The notes: generated by a model not told the origin, from the letters alone. A stretch of DNA of 35,075 bases from Scybalomonas sp905214925 (GCA_905214925.1 CAJMOB010000035.1:1-35075); one strand, 5' to 3'; shown: positions 1 to 7,851, counted from the first letter of the stretch. Program-made: numbers and translations.

Positions 1-1
1 C

Positions 2-85
2 AACGATGCGATCGACCCGGGCGAGGACGGTGTAATCGACGAATATGACGGCGTACAGACACTGGTATCACTGATATCGAAGTGA
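2..85 (+). CDS. 3' end of an unknown gene (partial)
   Basis: An open frame runs from the left edge to TGA at 83-85 and gives 27 acidic C-terminal residues ending LVSLISK. Its stop overlaps the GTG start of the next gene in a GTGA arrangement, which suggests translational coupling. The fragment is too short to assign a family. It is judged to be coding from the overlap and from its ordinary codon use. Confidence 0.5.
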   Translation, partial: NDAIDPGEDGVIDEYDGVQTLVSLISK

Positions 86-834
86 CCGACTACAAAACAT
101 TCCATATTATTTTTGAAGCAAAGCGTGGATGGCTTCTGCCCGGAGCGGATCAGCTAACGAAATACTCTGTCCGGCTGGCGCTGTCACCAGCGGCAGTCAA
201 GCAGATTGTAACTATGTCTGAATGCACACAGACATATGCTGGCACATATCTACCGTTCACGGTTGCTCCCAACGGTATACCCATCCAGCACCTCTCCTAC
301 CGGGAGGTCTACCAAATGGCTCTTGATTCCAGAGCAGCTTCAAACCACGAACAAAAGCATCTCCTTGCGGAGTTCTGCGACTACTTACGGGAGGTAATGA
401 CCATGCAAAAAAAGGACTCAAACATGGTGTATGTCGTTGCCCTGGGAACCCAGAAGCCGGACGGCTGCGACATCACATGGATAGATATCGTCCAGAAATA
501 TAGTAAATACTTCTGTCCTGTTGGCGGGAACGGCTGGCCAAAAGAGCCGCCAAACTACATAGCATTCCGCTACTACGGGCAGCTTCAGTCAATCCATCAC
601 ATTGAAGGATACACCGTTTCTCGTAATATGCATGATGAGATACCCGAAATGCCGGACGAGGTTTGGGATACCGATTGCTATATTTACAAACTGGGACCGG
701 CAATCGTCCCCGGAAAGACAGTCAAGACTGGGAAGATTTTTAGAAATGGGCGAGTATGGGCAATGCTGGACACTCTCCTGACCTGTGATACCATCAGTGA
801 AGCGCGGGATTTGACCCAGGAACGACTCGAATAA
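82..834 (+). CDS. Conserved-looking protein of unknown function (250 aa)
   Basis: I do not recognise a characterised family. The protein appears soluble, with no signal peptide or membrane segment. Visible landmarks are an aromatic stretch near residues 155-170 (PNYIAFRYYG, then IHHIEGY) and a C-terminal block with KTGKIFRNGRVW followed by CDTISEARDLT. The GTG start overlaps the stop of the preceding frame (GTGA) and has no clear Shine-Dalgarno, so translation is probably coupled. The next ATG is residue 45, too far in to be a better start. The lipoprotein gene follows 21 bp after the stop, so the two are probably one transcript. Its G+C is higher than in the chromosomal genes to the right, consistent with a mobile origin. 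Confidence 0.6.
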   Translation: MTDYKTFHIIFEAKRGWLLPGADQLTKYSVRLALSPAAVKQIVTMSECTQTYAGTYLPFTVAPNGIPIQHLSYREVYQMALDSRAASNHEQKHLLAEFCDYLREVMTMQKKDSNMVYVVALGTQKPDGCDITWIDIVQKYSKYFCPVGGNGWPKEPPNYIAFRYYGQLQSIHHIEGYTVSRNMHDEIPEMPDEVWDTDCYIYKLGPAIVPGKTVKTGKIFRNGRVWAMLDTLLTCDTISEARDLTQERLE

Positions 835-855
835 TTCTGTGAGGAAGTGAATGAA

Positions 856-2133
856 ATGAAACGCCTTTTACCACTATTCTTGGCTGTTATTCTTTGCTTC
901 ACATTTGTTGGGTGTAGTGAAGCTAACGATCATACTCCCCAAGCAGAAGCTCCTTCCGAAGCTATTACGCAAATCGAAACGGAGTCATCCACCACGGAAC
1001 CAACCGAGGAGACAACTTCATCTGCCGAAGAAACTACAACAACCGCTATACCGGAAACCACCGATCAACCATCGGCCAGCCCTACTACACCACCAGCTGT
1101 GGCAGAGCAACTTCCTGCGGATTCCTCTTTTTCAGTTCACTTTATTGATGTTGGCCAGGCTGACGCCGCCCTCGTGGAATGCGATGGTCATTACATGATG
1201 ATTGATGGTGGCAATAAAGCGGATTCCAGTTTGATTTATTCAGTCCTCAAAAATACAGGTGTCACCAAACTCGACATCGTTGTAGGCACCCATGCGCATG
1301 AAGACCATATCGGCGGTCTGCCAGGTGCTTTCAATTATGCGACCGCTGATCTCACGCTCTGCCCAACAACCATTTATGACAGCGATGCATTTAATGATTT
1401 CAAGAAATATGCTGAGAAAAACGGTGGGGGCATTACAATTCCATCAGCAGGAGACACATACACATTAGGGAGTGCTACCATTGACATTCTTGGTGTGAAT
1501 GATGGAAGTGACACCAACAACACATCCATCGTCTTGAAAATCACGTATGGCAGCACAGCTTTCCTGTTTACTGGAGATGCCGAGCGCGAAGTGGAACAAG
1601 CCATTCTAAACAGAGGAGCAGACCTATCCGCCACAGTATTGAAAGTTGGCCACCACGGAAGTGATACCAGTACCACATATCCGTTTCTCCGTGAAATCAT
1701 GCCGGAGTATGCCATCATTTCTGTGGGAAAAGGAAACTCCTACGGTCATCCTACCGATAACAATCTGAGCCGTCTACGTGATGCTGATGTCACAGTGTAC
1801 CGGACAGATTTGAATGGAGATATTTTTGTCACCTCGGACGGTCAGTCAGTTTCTATTTCTTCTGACAAGTCGGTCAGCAAAGATGAAATTATGACTCCCG
1901 GTGGCAGTGTCACTACTTCACCCCCAGCTTTTAAAGAACCAGAACAACCCCAGGAAAATTCAACCTCTTCAGAAGGTACTGACTATATCGTCAACACCAA
2001 CACAAGGAAATTCCATTATCCATCCTGTGGCAGTGTAAAGAAGATGAAGGAAAGCAATAAAATGTACTACACTGGTACACGAGATGAACTGATCTCTAAA
2101 GGCTACGATCCTTGTGGCAATTGTCATCCGTAA
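856..2133 (+). CDS. ComEC-like metallo-beta-lactamase-fold lipoprotein with C-terminal Ada-type zinc module
   Basis: This is a probable secreted, membrane-anchored hydrolase acting on nucleic acid or another phosphoester. Seen: a lipoprotein signal with lipobox FVGC (about residues 17-20), then a Thr/Glu/Pro-rich linker to about residue 90. The metallo-beta-lactamase fold follows, with THAHEDH near residues 145-151, LFTGDAE near 237 and GHHGSD near 265; this set is typical of the soluble domain of ComEC/Rec2. The C-terminus has FHYPSC followed by GYDPCGNC, the His/Cys pattern of Ada-type metal-binding modules. ATG 856 is preferred over GTG 847 because GAGG at 841-844 sits 11 bases from the ATG but only 2 from the GTG. 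That gives 425 aa. There is no ComEC membrane channel part, so DNA uptake is not implied. The substrate is unknown. Confidence 0.8.
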   Translation: MKRLLPLFLAVILCFTFVGCSEANDHTPQAEAPSEAITQIETESSTTEPTEETTSSAEETTTTAIPETTDQPSASPTTPPAVAEQLPADSSFSVHFIDVGQADAALVECDGHYMMIDGGNKADSSLIYSVLKNTGVTKLDIVVGTHAHEDHIGGLPGAFNYATADLTLCPTTIYDSDAFNDFKKYAEKNGGGITIPSAGDTYTLGSATIDILGVNDGSDTNNTSIVLKITYGSTAFLFTGDAEREVEQAILNRGADLSATVLKVGHHGSDTSTTYPFLREIMPEYAIISVGKGNSYGHPTDNNLSRLRDADVTVYRTDLNGDIFVTSDGQSVSISSDKSVSKDEIMTPGGSVTTSPPAFKEPEQPQENSTSSEGTDYIVNTNTRKFHYPSCGSVKKMKESNKMYYTGTRDELISKGYDPCGNCHP

Positions 2134-2158
2134 AACAAAAGTCGAACGGCATAAACAG

Positions 2159-2206
2159 AAAAAGTGGAGTACCTTAATCATGTGTATGAGGGCTACTCCA
2201 CTTTTT
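2159..2206 (+). terminator. Terminator after the lipoprotein gene
   Basis: A perfect 13-bp inverted repeat (AAAAAGTGGAGTA at 2159-2171, its complement at 2194-2206) with a 22-base loop ends in five T. It lies 26 bp after the lipoprotein stop. The A-rich left arm means it could also work on the minus strand for the endonuclease gene ending at 2291. Confidence 0.75.
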
Positions 2207-2290
2207 CACTATTACTCTGTATTATTCTGTGACAATCATTTTATTGTACCCACATAGAACATCGACATTCCTTTCGGTGGATGAAGTCTA

Positions 2291-2971
2291 TTATTCCTCC
2301 CAATCACTCACACACTTTTTCTTAATTCCAATTGCAAGTACCGGGCAACCACCATTTCTTCGACCTTGTAATCTACGTTTTAACTGGTCCATTTCCGTTG
2401 TGCTTTTTCCGAACTTTTCTATAACAGGCTTTTGCTCTCCTTTGCTATTGGTGTACTGCAGTTCTTTGAAAATATCATTCAATTCTACAGCTCTCGTTAA
2501 TATAACACCAACATTAATCACATTGCATTCGTGGTACATTCTCATCGCCAATAAGTCTCGATCAAAAGTCTGGTCCTTGCTATTCCATTCAACATCAAAT
2601 GCCACCTGGTTTTTGACGAAATCAACATTATGACCCTCAATAAAACCGGTAATAGTATTTGGCTGTAGAGAACGATAGTTACCTCTTCGTTTTGATCTCA
2701 CTTCAGGCACGATTTGTAAATTTCCAGTTATTCTCATTTCAGCCCAACCTTGAGGAAATAACATGTCATCAATTTTCTTTGGCATCATAGACTTGTTGCC
2801 ACCGCTTATTATGATTTCTTCCTTTGATATCTGAAAACATCGCAAACAATTGATTAATTCTGCCCACTCCCCAGAGAAGCTGCCAATCAGAATGTCAAGC
2901 GCATTATTACAATCATAAAATTCATATTTTTCCTGCAAATCCTGTGGTATAACTTCAGCTATATTGGCCAT
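2291..2971 (-). CDS. BglII/BstYI-type restriction endonuclease, copy 1 (226 aa)
   Basis: A Type II restriction endonuclease that should cut unmethylated DNA. Seen: VDFVKNQVAFDVEWNSKDQ near residues 116-134 matches the PD-(D/E)XK active-site layout of the BglII/BstYI group, with Asp117, Glu128 and a polar residue two further on (Asn130). FDRDLLAMRMYHE follows and the C-terminus carries GGCPVLAIGI. The start is ATG 2971 with GGAGG eight bases upstream. It is homologous along its whole length to the gene at 4471-5109. It has its own likely promoter, with a terminator separating it from the methyltransferase gene. Group members recognise sites containing GATC (BglII AGATCT, BstYI RGATCY), so a GATC-containing site is inferred; the exact site cannot be read from sequence. 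Confidence 0.8.
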   Translation of the reverse strand: MANIAEVIPQDLQEKYEFYDCNNALDILIGSFSGEWAELINCLRCFQISKEEIIISGGNKSMMPKKIDDMLFPQGWAEMRITGNLQIVPEVRSKRRGNYRSLQPNTITGFIEGHNVDFVKNQVAFDVEWNSKDQTFDRDLLAMRMYHECNVINVGVILTRAVELNDIFKELQYTNSKGEQKPVIEKFGKSTTEMDQLKRRLQGRRNGGCPVLAIGIKKKCVSDWEE

Positions 2972-3000
2972 ACACTTTCCCTCCGCTGTTCATTTTAATA

Positions 3001-3009
3001 ATTATATCA
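3001..3009 (-). promoter_or_regulatory. Extended -10 promoter for endonuclease copy 1
   Basis: Read on the minus strand this is TGATATAAT, a perfect extended -10 (TGnTATAAT). No convincing -35 is present. It lies about 30 bp upstream of the start codon, after the methyltransferase terminator. Confidence 0.5.
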
Positions 3010-3044
3010 CGGAGCTTTACAAAATGATATGTAATTTGGGGATG

Positions 3045-3068
3045 AAAAAAAGGCCCCTTTCGGTGCCT
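3045..3068 (-). terminator. Terminator after the methyltransferase gene
   Basis: On the minus strand, stem AGGCACC / GGGGCCT with a GAAA loop (one mismatch) runs straight into a T-run. It lies 24-47 bp past the methyltransferase stop and separates that transcript from endonuclease copy 1. Confidence 0.75.
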
Positions 3069-3091
3069 CTTTCTCGTTTCTCTCTCTGTCT

Positions 3092-4402
3092 TTATTTATT
3101 CAGTTTTGCTAATATCACCACTTCCGTAACCGGAATCGTCTTTGTCGCAGTTCGGCCCATCCGGCTATGATTATATGGTTTCTTTATAATTGCAATCTCG
3201 TACTTAAAAGTCTCTCCGCTTAAAATAGTTGCAATTTCTTGATCCGGGTCAGAAAAGAAAGCATTACATTTTTCTCTGCATTCTTCCAATACTTTTTCGT
3301 CACCATCCAAAGAATTAAAGCTCTTGCACACGCATCTCAACAGGTCATCAAACAAAATTGTATTTGTATCGCTGTTAGTATAGCTCAGTATCAAATCTGC
3401 TTTTCTTGCGACGATACCCTCAAACATATGCCTGAATGCATCCTTCACATCAGTTTTCTTACAGTACTCGGACTGATATCGATCTGTTCTATACCGCCCT
3501 TTATACTTCACATCCGGGTAGTCGTATTTCACAAGGGTTTCGATAATGTGATAGAATCTCGAATAATGCACAAAACAGTACGGCGGATCCGCGTACACCA
3601 GAGTCCCTTCTGGAATCTTCTTAAGGCATTCCACATCTGTTTCTGCCATTGTCGTATATGAGAAACGATTTTCTTCCGTAAGAAAAGCCCGCAATTCCTC
3701 ATATTTTCTTTCAAAGAAATCCGTTATGTTCTTTCTTCTGTAGATGAGAATATCTTCCATTGAAGATTCATTGTCCGGTATGCGATACTGTGCATAATGC
3801 CCGGTACTCTGCGAATTGTAGGCCATTGCATAGATTAGACAAGTAAGAAGTAGATTGTAATACTCCTTTTCTTCTTTGTACTCATCAATTACTGCCCGAT
3901 AAGAATCAATCCATATACACTGATCATAACTCCAGTATGTTCCAGAATAGTCTTTAACGAACAAATAGTATTGATCGCAAGCGTTCCAATCCCTTTTATT
4001 AATCAAAGCCCTTTGCTGTTCCTCAAGCGCATTCATTTCTTCAAGCGTAAACTCTCGGTCGTAGGAGAAGACTCCTTTGTATTCCGGGTAGGCACTGTTA
4101 AATCTGTCAACCCGCTGTTTTGCCTTCATAGTTATTTCTGCAATAGCTGGGTAGGAATCCCATCTATAATTCTCTAAGTACACACTCGCAAATACTGAAG
4201 AATACTCTTGGATGTCGTTCGATATCAAATTCACCTTATTTCGCAACGCTGCTGCTAAAGTAGCCGAACCGGCAAACAAATCACACATGGTTCGGTGTTC
4301 AACATCATCAAAGAAATTTATACCTTTTTCTATCAGGTCCAACACATCTGTTTTAGACCCCATATACTTCACAACACTTGGAAATGTTTTCTGTAAATTC
4401 AT
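3092..4402 (-). CDS. D12-class N6-adenine DNA methyltransferase (436 aa)
   Basis: The modification enzyme of the cassette; it transfers a methyl group from S-adenosylmethionine to adenine N6. Seen: VKYMGSK (residues 11-17) and CDLFAGSATLAAAL (from residue 40) form the AdoMet pocket of Dam-like (D12 class) enzymes, and ADPPYC at about 271-276 is the catalytic DPPY motif. At 436 aa it is well above the roughly 270-300 aa of Dam or DpnM, with extra sequence on both sides of DPPY. The ATG start at 4402 has AAGG ten bases upstream. Endonuclease genes lie on both sides on the same strand, so one methyltransferase would have to protect against both. GATC as target is inferred from the endonuclease family. 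Confidence 0.85.
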   Translation of the reverse strand: MNLQKTFPSVVKYMGSKTDVLDLIEKGINFFDDVEHRTMCDLFAGSATLAAALRNKVNLISNDIQEYSSVFASVYLENYRWDSYPAIAEITMKAKQRVDRFNSAYPEYKGVFSYDREFTLEEMNALEEQQRALINKRDWNACDQYYLFVKDYSGTYWSYDQCIWIDSYRAVIDEYKEEKEYYNLLLTCLIYAMAYNSQSTGHYAQYRIPDNESSMEDILIYRRKNITDFFERKYEELRAFLTEENRFSYTTMAETDVECLKKIPEGTLVYADPPYCFVHYSRFYHIIETLVKYDYPDVKYKGRYRTDRYQSEYCKKTDVKDAFRHMFEGIVARKADLILSYTNSDTNTILFDDLLRCVCKSFNSLDGDEKVLEECREKCNAFFSDPDQEIATILSGETFKYEIAIIKKPYNHSRMGRTATKTIPVTEVVILAKLNK

Positions 4403-4432
4403 ATTGTCACACCTTTCTATTTTGGGGTACTA

Positions 4433-4463
4433 CATATATTGCTCAACCTTACCAAAAAGTCAA
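4433..4463 (-). promoter_or_regulatory. Putative methyltransferase promoter
   Basis: On the minus strand TTGACT (4458-4463) is followed after 18-19 bases by ATATAT/TATATG. The -10 is AT-rich and ambiguous in position. It lies in the short gap between endonuclease copy 2 and the methyltransferase, so the methyltransferase can be expressed independently. Confidence 0.4.
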
Positions 4464-4470
4464 GTAATAC

Positions 4471-5109
4471 TTAGTCCTCCTCGTATCCCTCAATACACTT
4501 TGATGTGATTCCGATTGCAAGTATTGGGCATCCGCCTGATCTTCTGCTATCTAATCTGTAGGTCAATTTACCCATCCAAGTTGTACTGGCTCCATATTTA
4601 TTCAAACCGTAATGCTTTGGAAATGTTTTTAAATCAGTTCCACGTGTAATGATGATACCTGCGGAAATAATGCCAAATTCATAATACGTTCTCATCGCCA
4701 TCAAATCTCGGTCAAACGTCTGGTCTTTACTATTCCACTCAGTATCTAAAGCAATCTTATTCTTAAAGAAATCGATATTATAGCCATTCACATAATCCGG
4801 TAAGATAATAGTATCTGATCCCTCTGCTCCGCTCCGATAATCCAAAGTTAAATGCAAATCTCCATGAACACGTGTCTCAGCCCAGCCAAGAGGAAATAAA
4901 ACACTCTTAAATTTTGGAGGAATCGCTGATTCATTTCCTCCACCAATCAGTACATCATCTATCGAAATATTAACATTTCTTAGTACGTAGATCAGCTCCT
5001 GAAATTCTTCTTGATATGCCGTTGCCAGAATTTCTGCTGCATGATAATAGTTATATATTTCATATTTTTCAAGTATGTCTATCGGAAATATAGATTGCAA
5101 TCTATCCAT
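4471..5109 (-). CDS. BglII/BstYI-type restriction endonuclease, copy 2 (212 aa)
   Basis: A paralog of the gene at 2291-2971. Shared landmarks are LEKYEIY near residue 13, LFPLGWAETR near 71-80, the active-site stretch (Asp113, Glu124, Asn126, in IDFFKN...TEWNSKDQTFDRDL) and a GGCPILAIGI tail. ATG 5109 is chosen as start because AAAGGAG lies nine bases upstream and the N-terminus then lines up with copy 1; an upstream in-frame ATG at 5151 would add 14 residues that copy 1 lacks. The two proteins diverge most between residues 85-108 and 150-185, which could mean different site preferences or a change in specificity after duplication. All motifs appear intact, so neither copy looks dead. Confidence 0.8.
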   Translation of the reverse strand: MDRLQSIFPIDILEKYEIYNYYHAAEILATAYQEEFQELIYVLRNVNISIDDVLIGGGNESAIPPKFKSVLFPLGWAETRVHGDLHLTLDYRSGAEGSDTIILPDYVNGYNIDFFKNKIALDTEWNSKDQTFDRDLMAMRTYYEFGIISAGIIITRGTDLKTFPKHYGLNKYGASTTWMGKLTYRLDSRRSGGCPILAIGITSKCIEGYEED

Positions 5110-5192
5110 ATAACTAAGCTCCTTTACCTTACGGTGTAGCATATGCTGCACCTATTGCCCAAACTGTCTACCAGATAAAGGGCATAATAAAG

Positions 5193-5201
5193 AATTATAA
5201 C
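5193..5201 (-). promoter_or_regulatory. Extended -10 promoter for endonuclease copy 2
   Basis: The minus strand reads TGTTATAAT, a perfect extended -10 with no clear -35, about 85 bp upstream of the start. It is the same promoter style as for endonuclease copy 1. Confidence 0.45.
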
Positions 5202-5339
5202 ACAGCAGGCCATAAAATTCTACACAAAAAACAACTATCCGTAACTTCAAAAAACCTTATTTACTCATATTTCATTTCACACTCCAACACCAGTTCATCC
5301 CCAACTGTATTTCTTCAGCGAACATAGTTTGATACTAAT

Positions 5340-5792
5340 CTACAAAGTGATCGTCAATTTTCTATTTTCGCAAATGACATTTACGTGATCCCCTGGATTA
5401 AATCCGATTTCTTTGAGCCAATCGCCCTTAAGAAGAATTGAAGGGGTCGGCTTATATTTGTAACCGGATGCCTCATGAACTATCAACCGTCTTTCAGTTC
5501 TGAATGAGTCCCCCTTTTGCTTTTTCTTTTCTTCCAGAACATATTCATCATGCGACTTTATTTCTGTGACCGCATCTGTTACTGTTCGGCAGACTCGATG
5601 CTGATGGAAATATCGGTCACCCTCTTTGTGTTTGTGATAAAGTGTAATCTTTCGGGGTGCATTATAAATGTTTTTGAACACGCTCCAACAATGGCCTGTA
5701 TTGACAGAGCGAACCTCAATAAACTGCTCCGTTTCTCGAATCACCTCAAAATAAGGGTCAAATAGCATATTTTTCTCTTTTCTTGTGAACAT
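5340..5792 (-). CDS. SymE-family toxin-like protein with N-terminal extension (150 aa)
   Basis: The last ~40 residues (GYKYKPTPSILLKGDWL, then IGFNPGDHVNVI and a short hydrophobic end) match the SymE toxin fold, an AbrB-like barrel that in E. coli SymE acts as an SOS-induced toxin. The first ~105 residues are a separate basic and aromatic region that I do not recognise. The ATG at 5792 directly follows an in-frame TTG; GAGGAGG lies close upstream and favours the ATG. A hairpin sits 42-63 bp upstream. It lies between the restriction-modification cassette and the island end, as accessory toxin-like genes often do. No partner antitoxin protein is visible, so control by an antisense RNA is possible but not shown. 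Confidence 0.7.
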   Translation of the reverse strand: MFTRKEKNMLFDPYFEVIRETEQFIEVRSVNTGHCWSVFKNIYNAPRKITLYHKHKEGDRYFHQHRVCRTVTDAVTEIKSHDEYVLEEKKKQKGDSFRTERRLIVHEASGYKYKPTPSILLKGDWLKEIGFNPGDHVNVICENRKLTITL

Positions 5793-5824
5793 CAATTCCT
5801 CCTCAATTTATATCTCAAATAGGT

Positions 5825-5855
5825 AAAAAATATAACGATACCCAGTGGTATCGTT
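5825..5855 (-). terminator. Hairpin terminator at the island end
   Basis: A perfect 9-bp stem (AACGATACC / GGTATCGTT, 4-base loop) is followed on the minus strand by AT and then a T-run. It would stop leftward transcription entering from truncated yifB before the toxin gene. It could also be the end of a small RNA. Confidence 0.6.
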
Positions 5856-5964
5856 AAAAGGGTATGCAATTGTCAACTACCAAACAGAAACGGCTTTGAG
5901 CATACTTTCTTTCCAGTAGAGTATTCTTCACTGAAAAGTGTTCAAAACCTCTTATTTCAGCCCT

Positions 5965-7062
5965 CTACGCCACTACAGGTATATCTGTTTGTATCAATAT
6001 GCTCGTTTCTTTGTTCATAGCTCCAAGAAATAAAATATCAGCAGGATAAGCAAAACTTCCCTGCATTCTTGTAATGCTAATTTCCCTCTCCTCTAACGGT
6101 TGTCTTAGCACTTCTAAAACATTTCTTTGAAATTCTGGTAACTCATCAAGAAAAAGAACACCATAATGGGCTAAACTGATTTCTCCTGGACTTGGAACTC
6201 TCCCACCTCCAATTAAAGCAGTTTCTGTAATCGTATGATGCGGCGAACGAAATGGCCTTGCTGTAATCAATGGATTTTTATGATCTAACTTTCCCTTGAT
6301 GCTATAGATCTTCGTAATTTCTAAACTTTCCTCCATCGTAAGAGCTGGCATAATCGTCGGAATCCGGCTGGCAATCATCGACTTCCCTGTTCCTGGCGCT
6401 CCAAGGAGAAGCAAATTATGTCTTCCCGCCGCGGCAATTTCTGCAGCTCTTTTTGCAAATTCCTGCCCAATAACTTCTTCAAAATCATTTTCATTTTTTG
6501 TATTTTTTCTCAATAATTCCCTTCCATTCATTATCGTTGGAATCCGCTCTTTTGGCTGTTTTAATAACTGTACGACTTCTTTTAAATTACGAACACCGAT
6601 AACATCAATGCCTTCGATAACGGATCCCTCTAACCGATTTTCATAGGGAACAAAACAAACTTTCAGTCCTTGACTTTTTGCAAAAGATACCATTGGTAAA
6701 ATGCCATTTACAGGCTGTATATCGCCATTTAAACCTACTTCTCCTATAAAACATAATGTATTTAACTCTTGATTTGGAAAATACCCATAAGATGTCAGTA
6801 TTGCGATTGCAATGGGTAGATCGAAAGCAGATCCTTCTTTTCTAAAATCTGCTGGTGAAAAATTAATTGTAACTCTCTTAGGTGGCAATTGATATCCCAT
6901 ATGATAGAGAGCCGTAAGAACTCGTTCTTTGGCCTCTCTTACCTCTGTTGATAAAGAACCGACCATAGAAATACCAGGAAGTCCATTTCGAACATCGACT
7001 TCCACTTGTAATAAAACTCCTTGCAGCCCCATAAGACTACAGCTGATTACTTTACTATACAT
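5965..7062 (-). pseudogene. yifB (comM-like) Mg-chelatase-family ATPase, 3' end lost to island insertion
   Basis: An AAA+ ATPase; Gram-negative ComM is a branch-migration helicase used in natural transformation. Seen: an N-terminal Lon/ChlI-like part starting MYSKVISCSLMGLQG, Walker A GAPGTGKS near residue 222, and FLDELPEF (Walker B) near 302. Homology runs to GAMN (codon for Asn at 6013-6015), where family members continue with a cysteine-rich stretch and the Mg-chelatase C-terminal domain. Here 15 unrelated residues and a TAG follow. The product is 365 aa against about 500-515 normally. ATG 7062 is chosen over an upstream start at 7137 because it has AAAGGA nearby and matches the family N-terminus. 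The truncated protein lacks the C-terminal domain and is probably not functional. Confidence 0.85.
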
Positions 7063-7164
7063 AACTTCCTTTCCCTCTCCAAGAAAAGGTATTATTTTTA
7101 ATATATCATATCTATCTCTAAAAATCAAATCATTCATCTCGTTACAAGGAATTCCCTAGCACAA

Positions 7165-7212
7165 AAAAAGACTTCTCTATACAAGCAAATACTTGATAGA
7201 GAAGTCTTTTTT
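7165..7212 (-). terminator. nrdR terminator
   Basis: A long inverted repeat (arms of about 16 bp containing GACTTCTCTAT at 7165-7180 and its complement from 7196) with T-runs on both strands. It overlaps the last bases of nrdR and separates it from yifB. Confidence 0.85.
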
Positions 7213-7678
7213 AATTTATTTCTGACTTATTGTGAAACATTTTCTTTAACTCATCCATAAAAGTTTCTACATCTTTGAACTCACGATAAATAGACGCAAA
7301 TCGCACATAGGCAACTTCATCTAAATCTTTTAATTTATCCATAACAATTTCGCCTATTTTCATACTTTCAATTTCTTTTTCTTCCATGTTGAAGATCGTA
7401 TTTTCAATCGATTCCACTGTAGATTCAATTTGCTCCATAGAAACTGGGCGTTTATGACAAGAACGCACAATACCTGATTTTATTTTATTTCTATCATATG
7501 GTTCTCTATTTTTATCTTTTTTAATCACAATTAATGGAATCGTTTCCACTTTTTCATAAGTCGTAAAGCGTTTTCCGCAATTTTCACACTCTCTTCTTCT
7601 TCGAATGGAAGTATTATCGTCCGCAGGTCGTGAATCAATTACCCTGGAACTGTCTTGGTTACAAAATGGACATTTCAT
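7211..7678 (-). CDS. Transcriptional repressor NrdR
   Basis: A repressor of ribonucleotide reductase genes that senses ATP/dATP. Seen: an N-terminal zinc ribbon (CPFC ... CENCGKRF) followed by the ATP-cone domain (residues ~46-135, with IPLIVIKKD and YDRNKIKSGI). At 155 aa it is the usual length. ATG 7678 is preferred: it yields the canonical MKCPFC start and has AAAGG nine bases upstream, while the in-frame ATG at 7687 would abut that site. It has its own strong promoter and a terminator, so it is monocistronic. No ribonucleotide reductase gene is in the window. Confidence 0.95.
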   Translation of the reverse strand: MKCPFCNQDSSRVIDSRPADDNTSIRRRRECENCGKRFTTYEKVETIPLIVIKKDKNREPYDRNKIKSGIVRSCHKRPVSMEQIESTVESIENTIFNMEEKEIESMKIGEIVMDKLKDLDEVAYVRFASIYREFKDVETFMDELKKMFHNKSEIN

Positions 7679-7787
7679 CAATGACATCCTTTCCGCCTGT
7701 GTTCTGCTTCCCTCGCTTGCATCAATCGCTCACAAATTCTCTTAATTTTTACAGAAACACTACTTGTATATAACTTATTTTTTCTTC

Positions 7788-7816
7788 ATTATAGGGAAAA
7801 TCCCCCATTAGGTCAA
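7788..7816 (-). promoter_or_regulatory. nrdR promoter
   Basis: On the minus strand TTGACC (7811-7816), 17 bases, TATAAT (7788-7793). The spacer holds an inverted repeat, GGGA-AAA-TCCC (7794-7804), that could be an operator. Confidence 0.75.
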
Positions 7817-7851
7817 GGGTTTTCATTTGATTTCCATTGTTTTTTCCTGTT

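Larger units (their letters stand above)
1..6012. mobile_element. Accessory island, right end, integrated in yifB
   Basis: Seen: yifB loses homology to its family at about 6012/6013, and everything to the left is accessory in type: restriction-modification genes, a SymE-like toxin and unknown genes. The first 2.1 kb is clearly richer in G+C than the chromosome to the right. No integrase or transposase lies in the window, so the element class is unknown. The left end is outside the window. A near-palindrome, ACAGGTATATCTGT, lies at 5975-5988 just inside the junction and could be part of a recombination site; that is inference. Confidence 0.7.

Noticed and set aside
3239..3661. Plus-strand open frame inside the methyltransferase gene
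   Set aside because: It is antisense to a protein with clear methyltransferase motifs and has no ribosome site; it is a shadow frame.
5960..5990. TGTAGTGGCG at the island edge as a Tn7-like transposon end
   Set aside because: It starts with TGT, but yifB homology already ends ~25 bp earlier, no repeated TnsB-type sites were seen, and no tns genes are in view, so a Tn7-like origin cannot be claimed.
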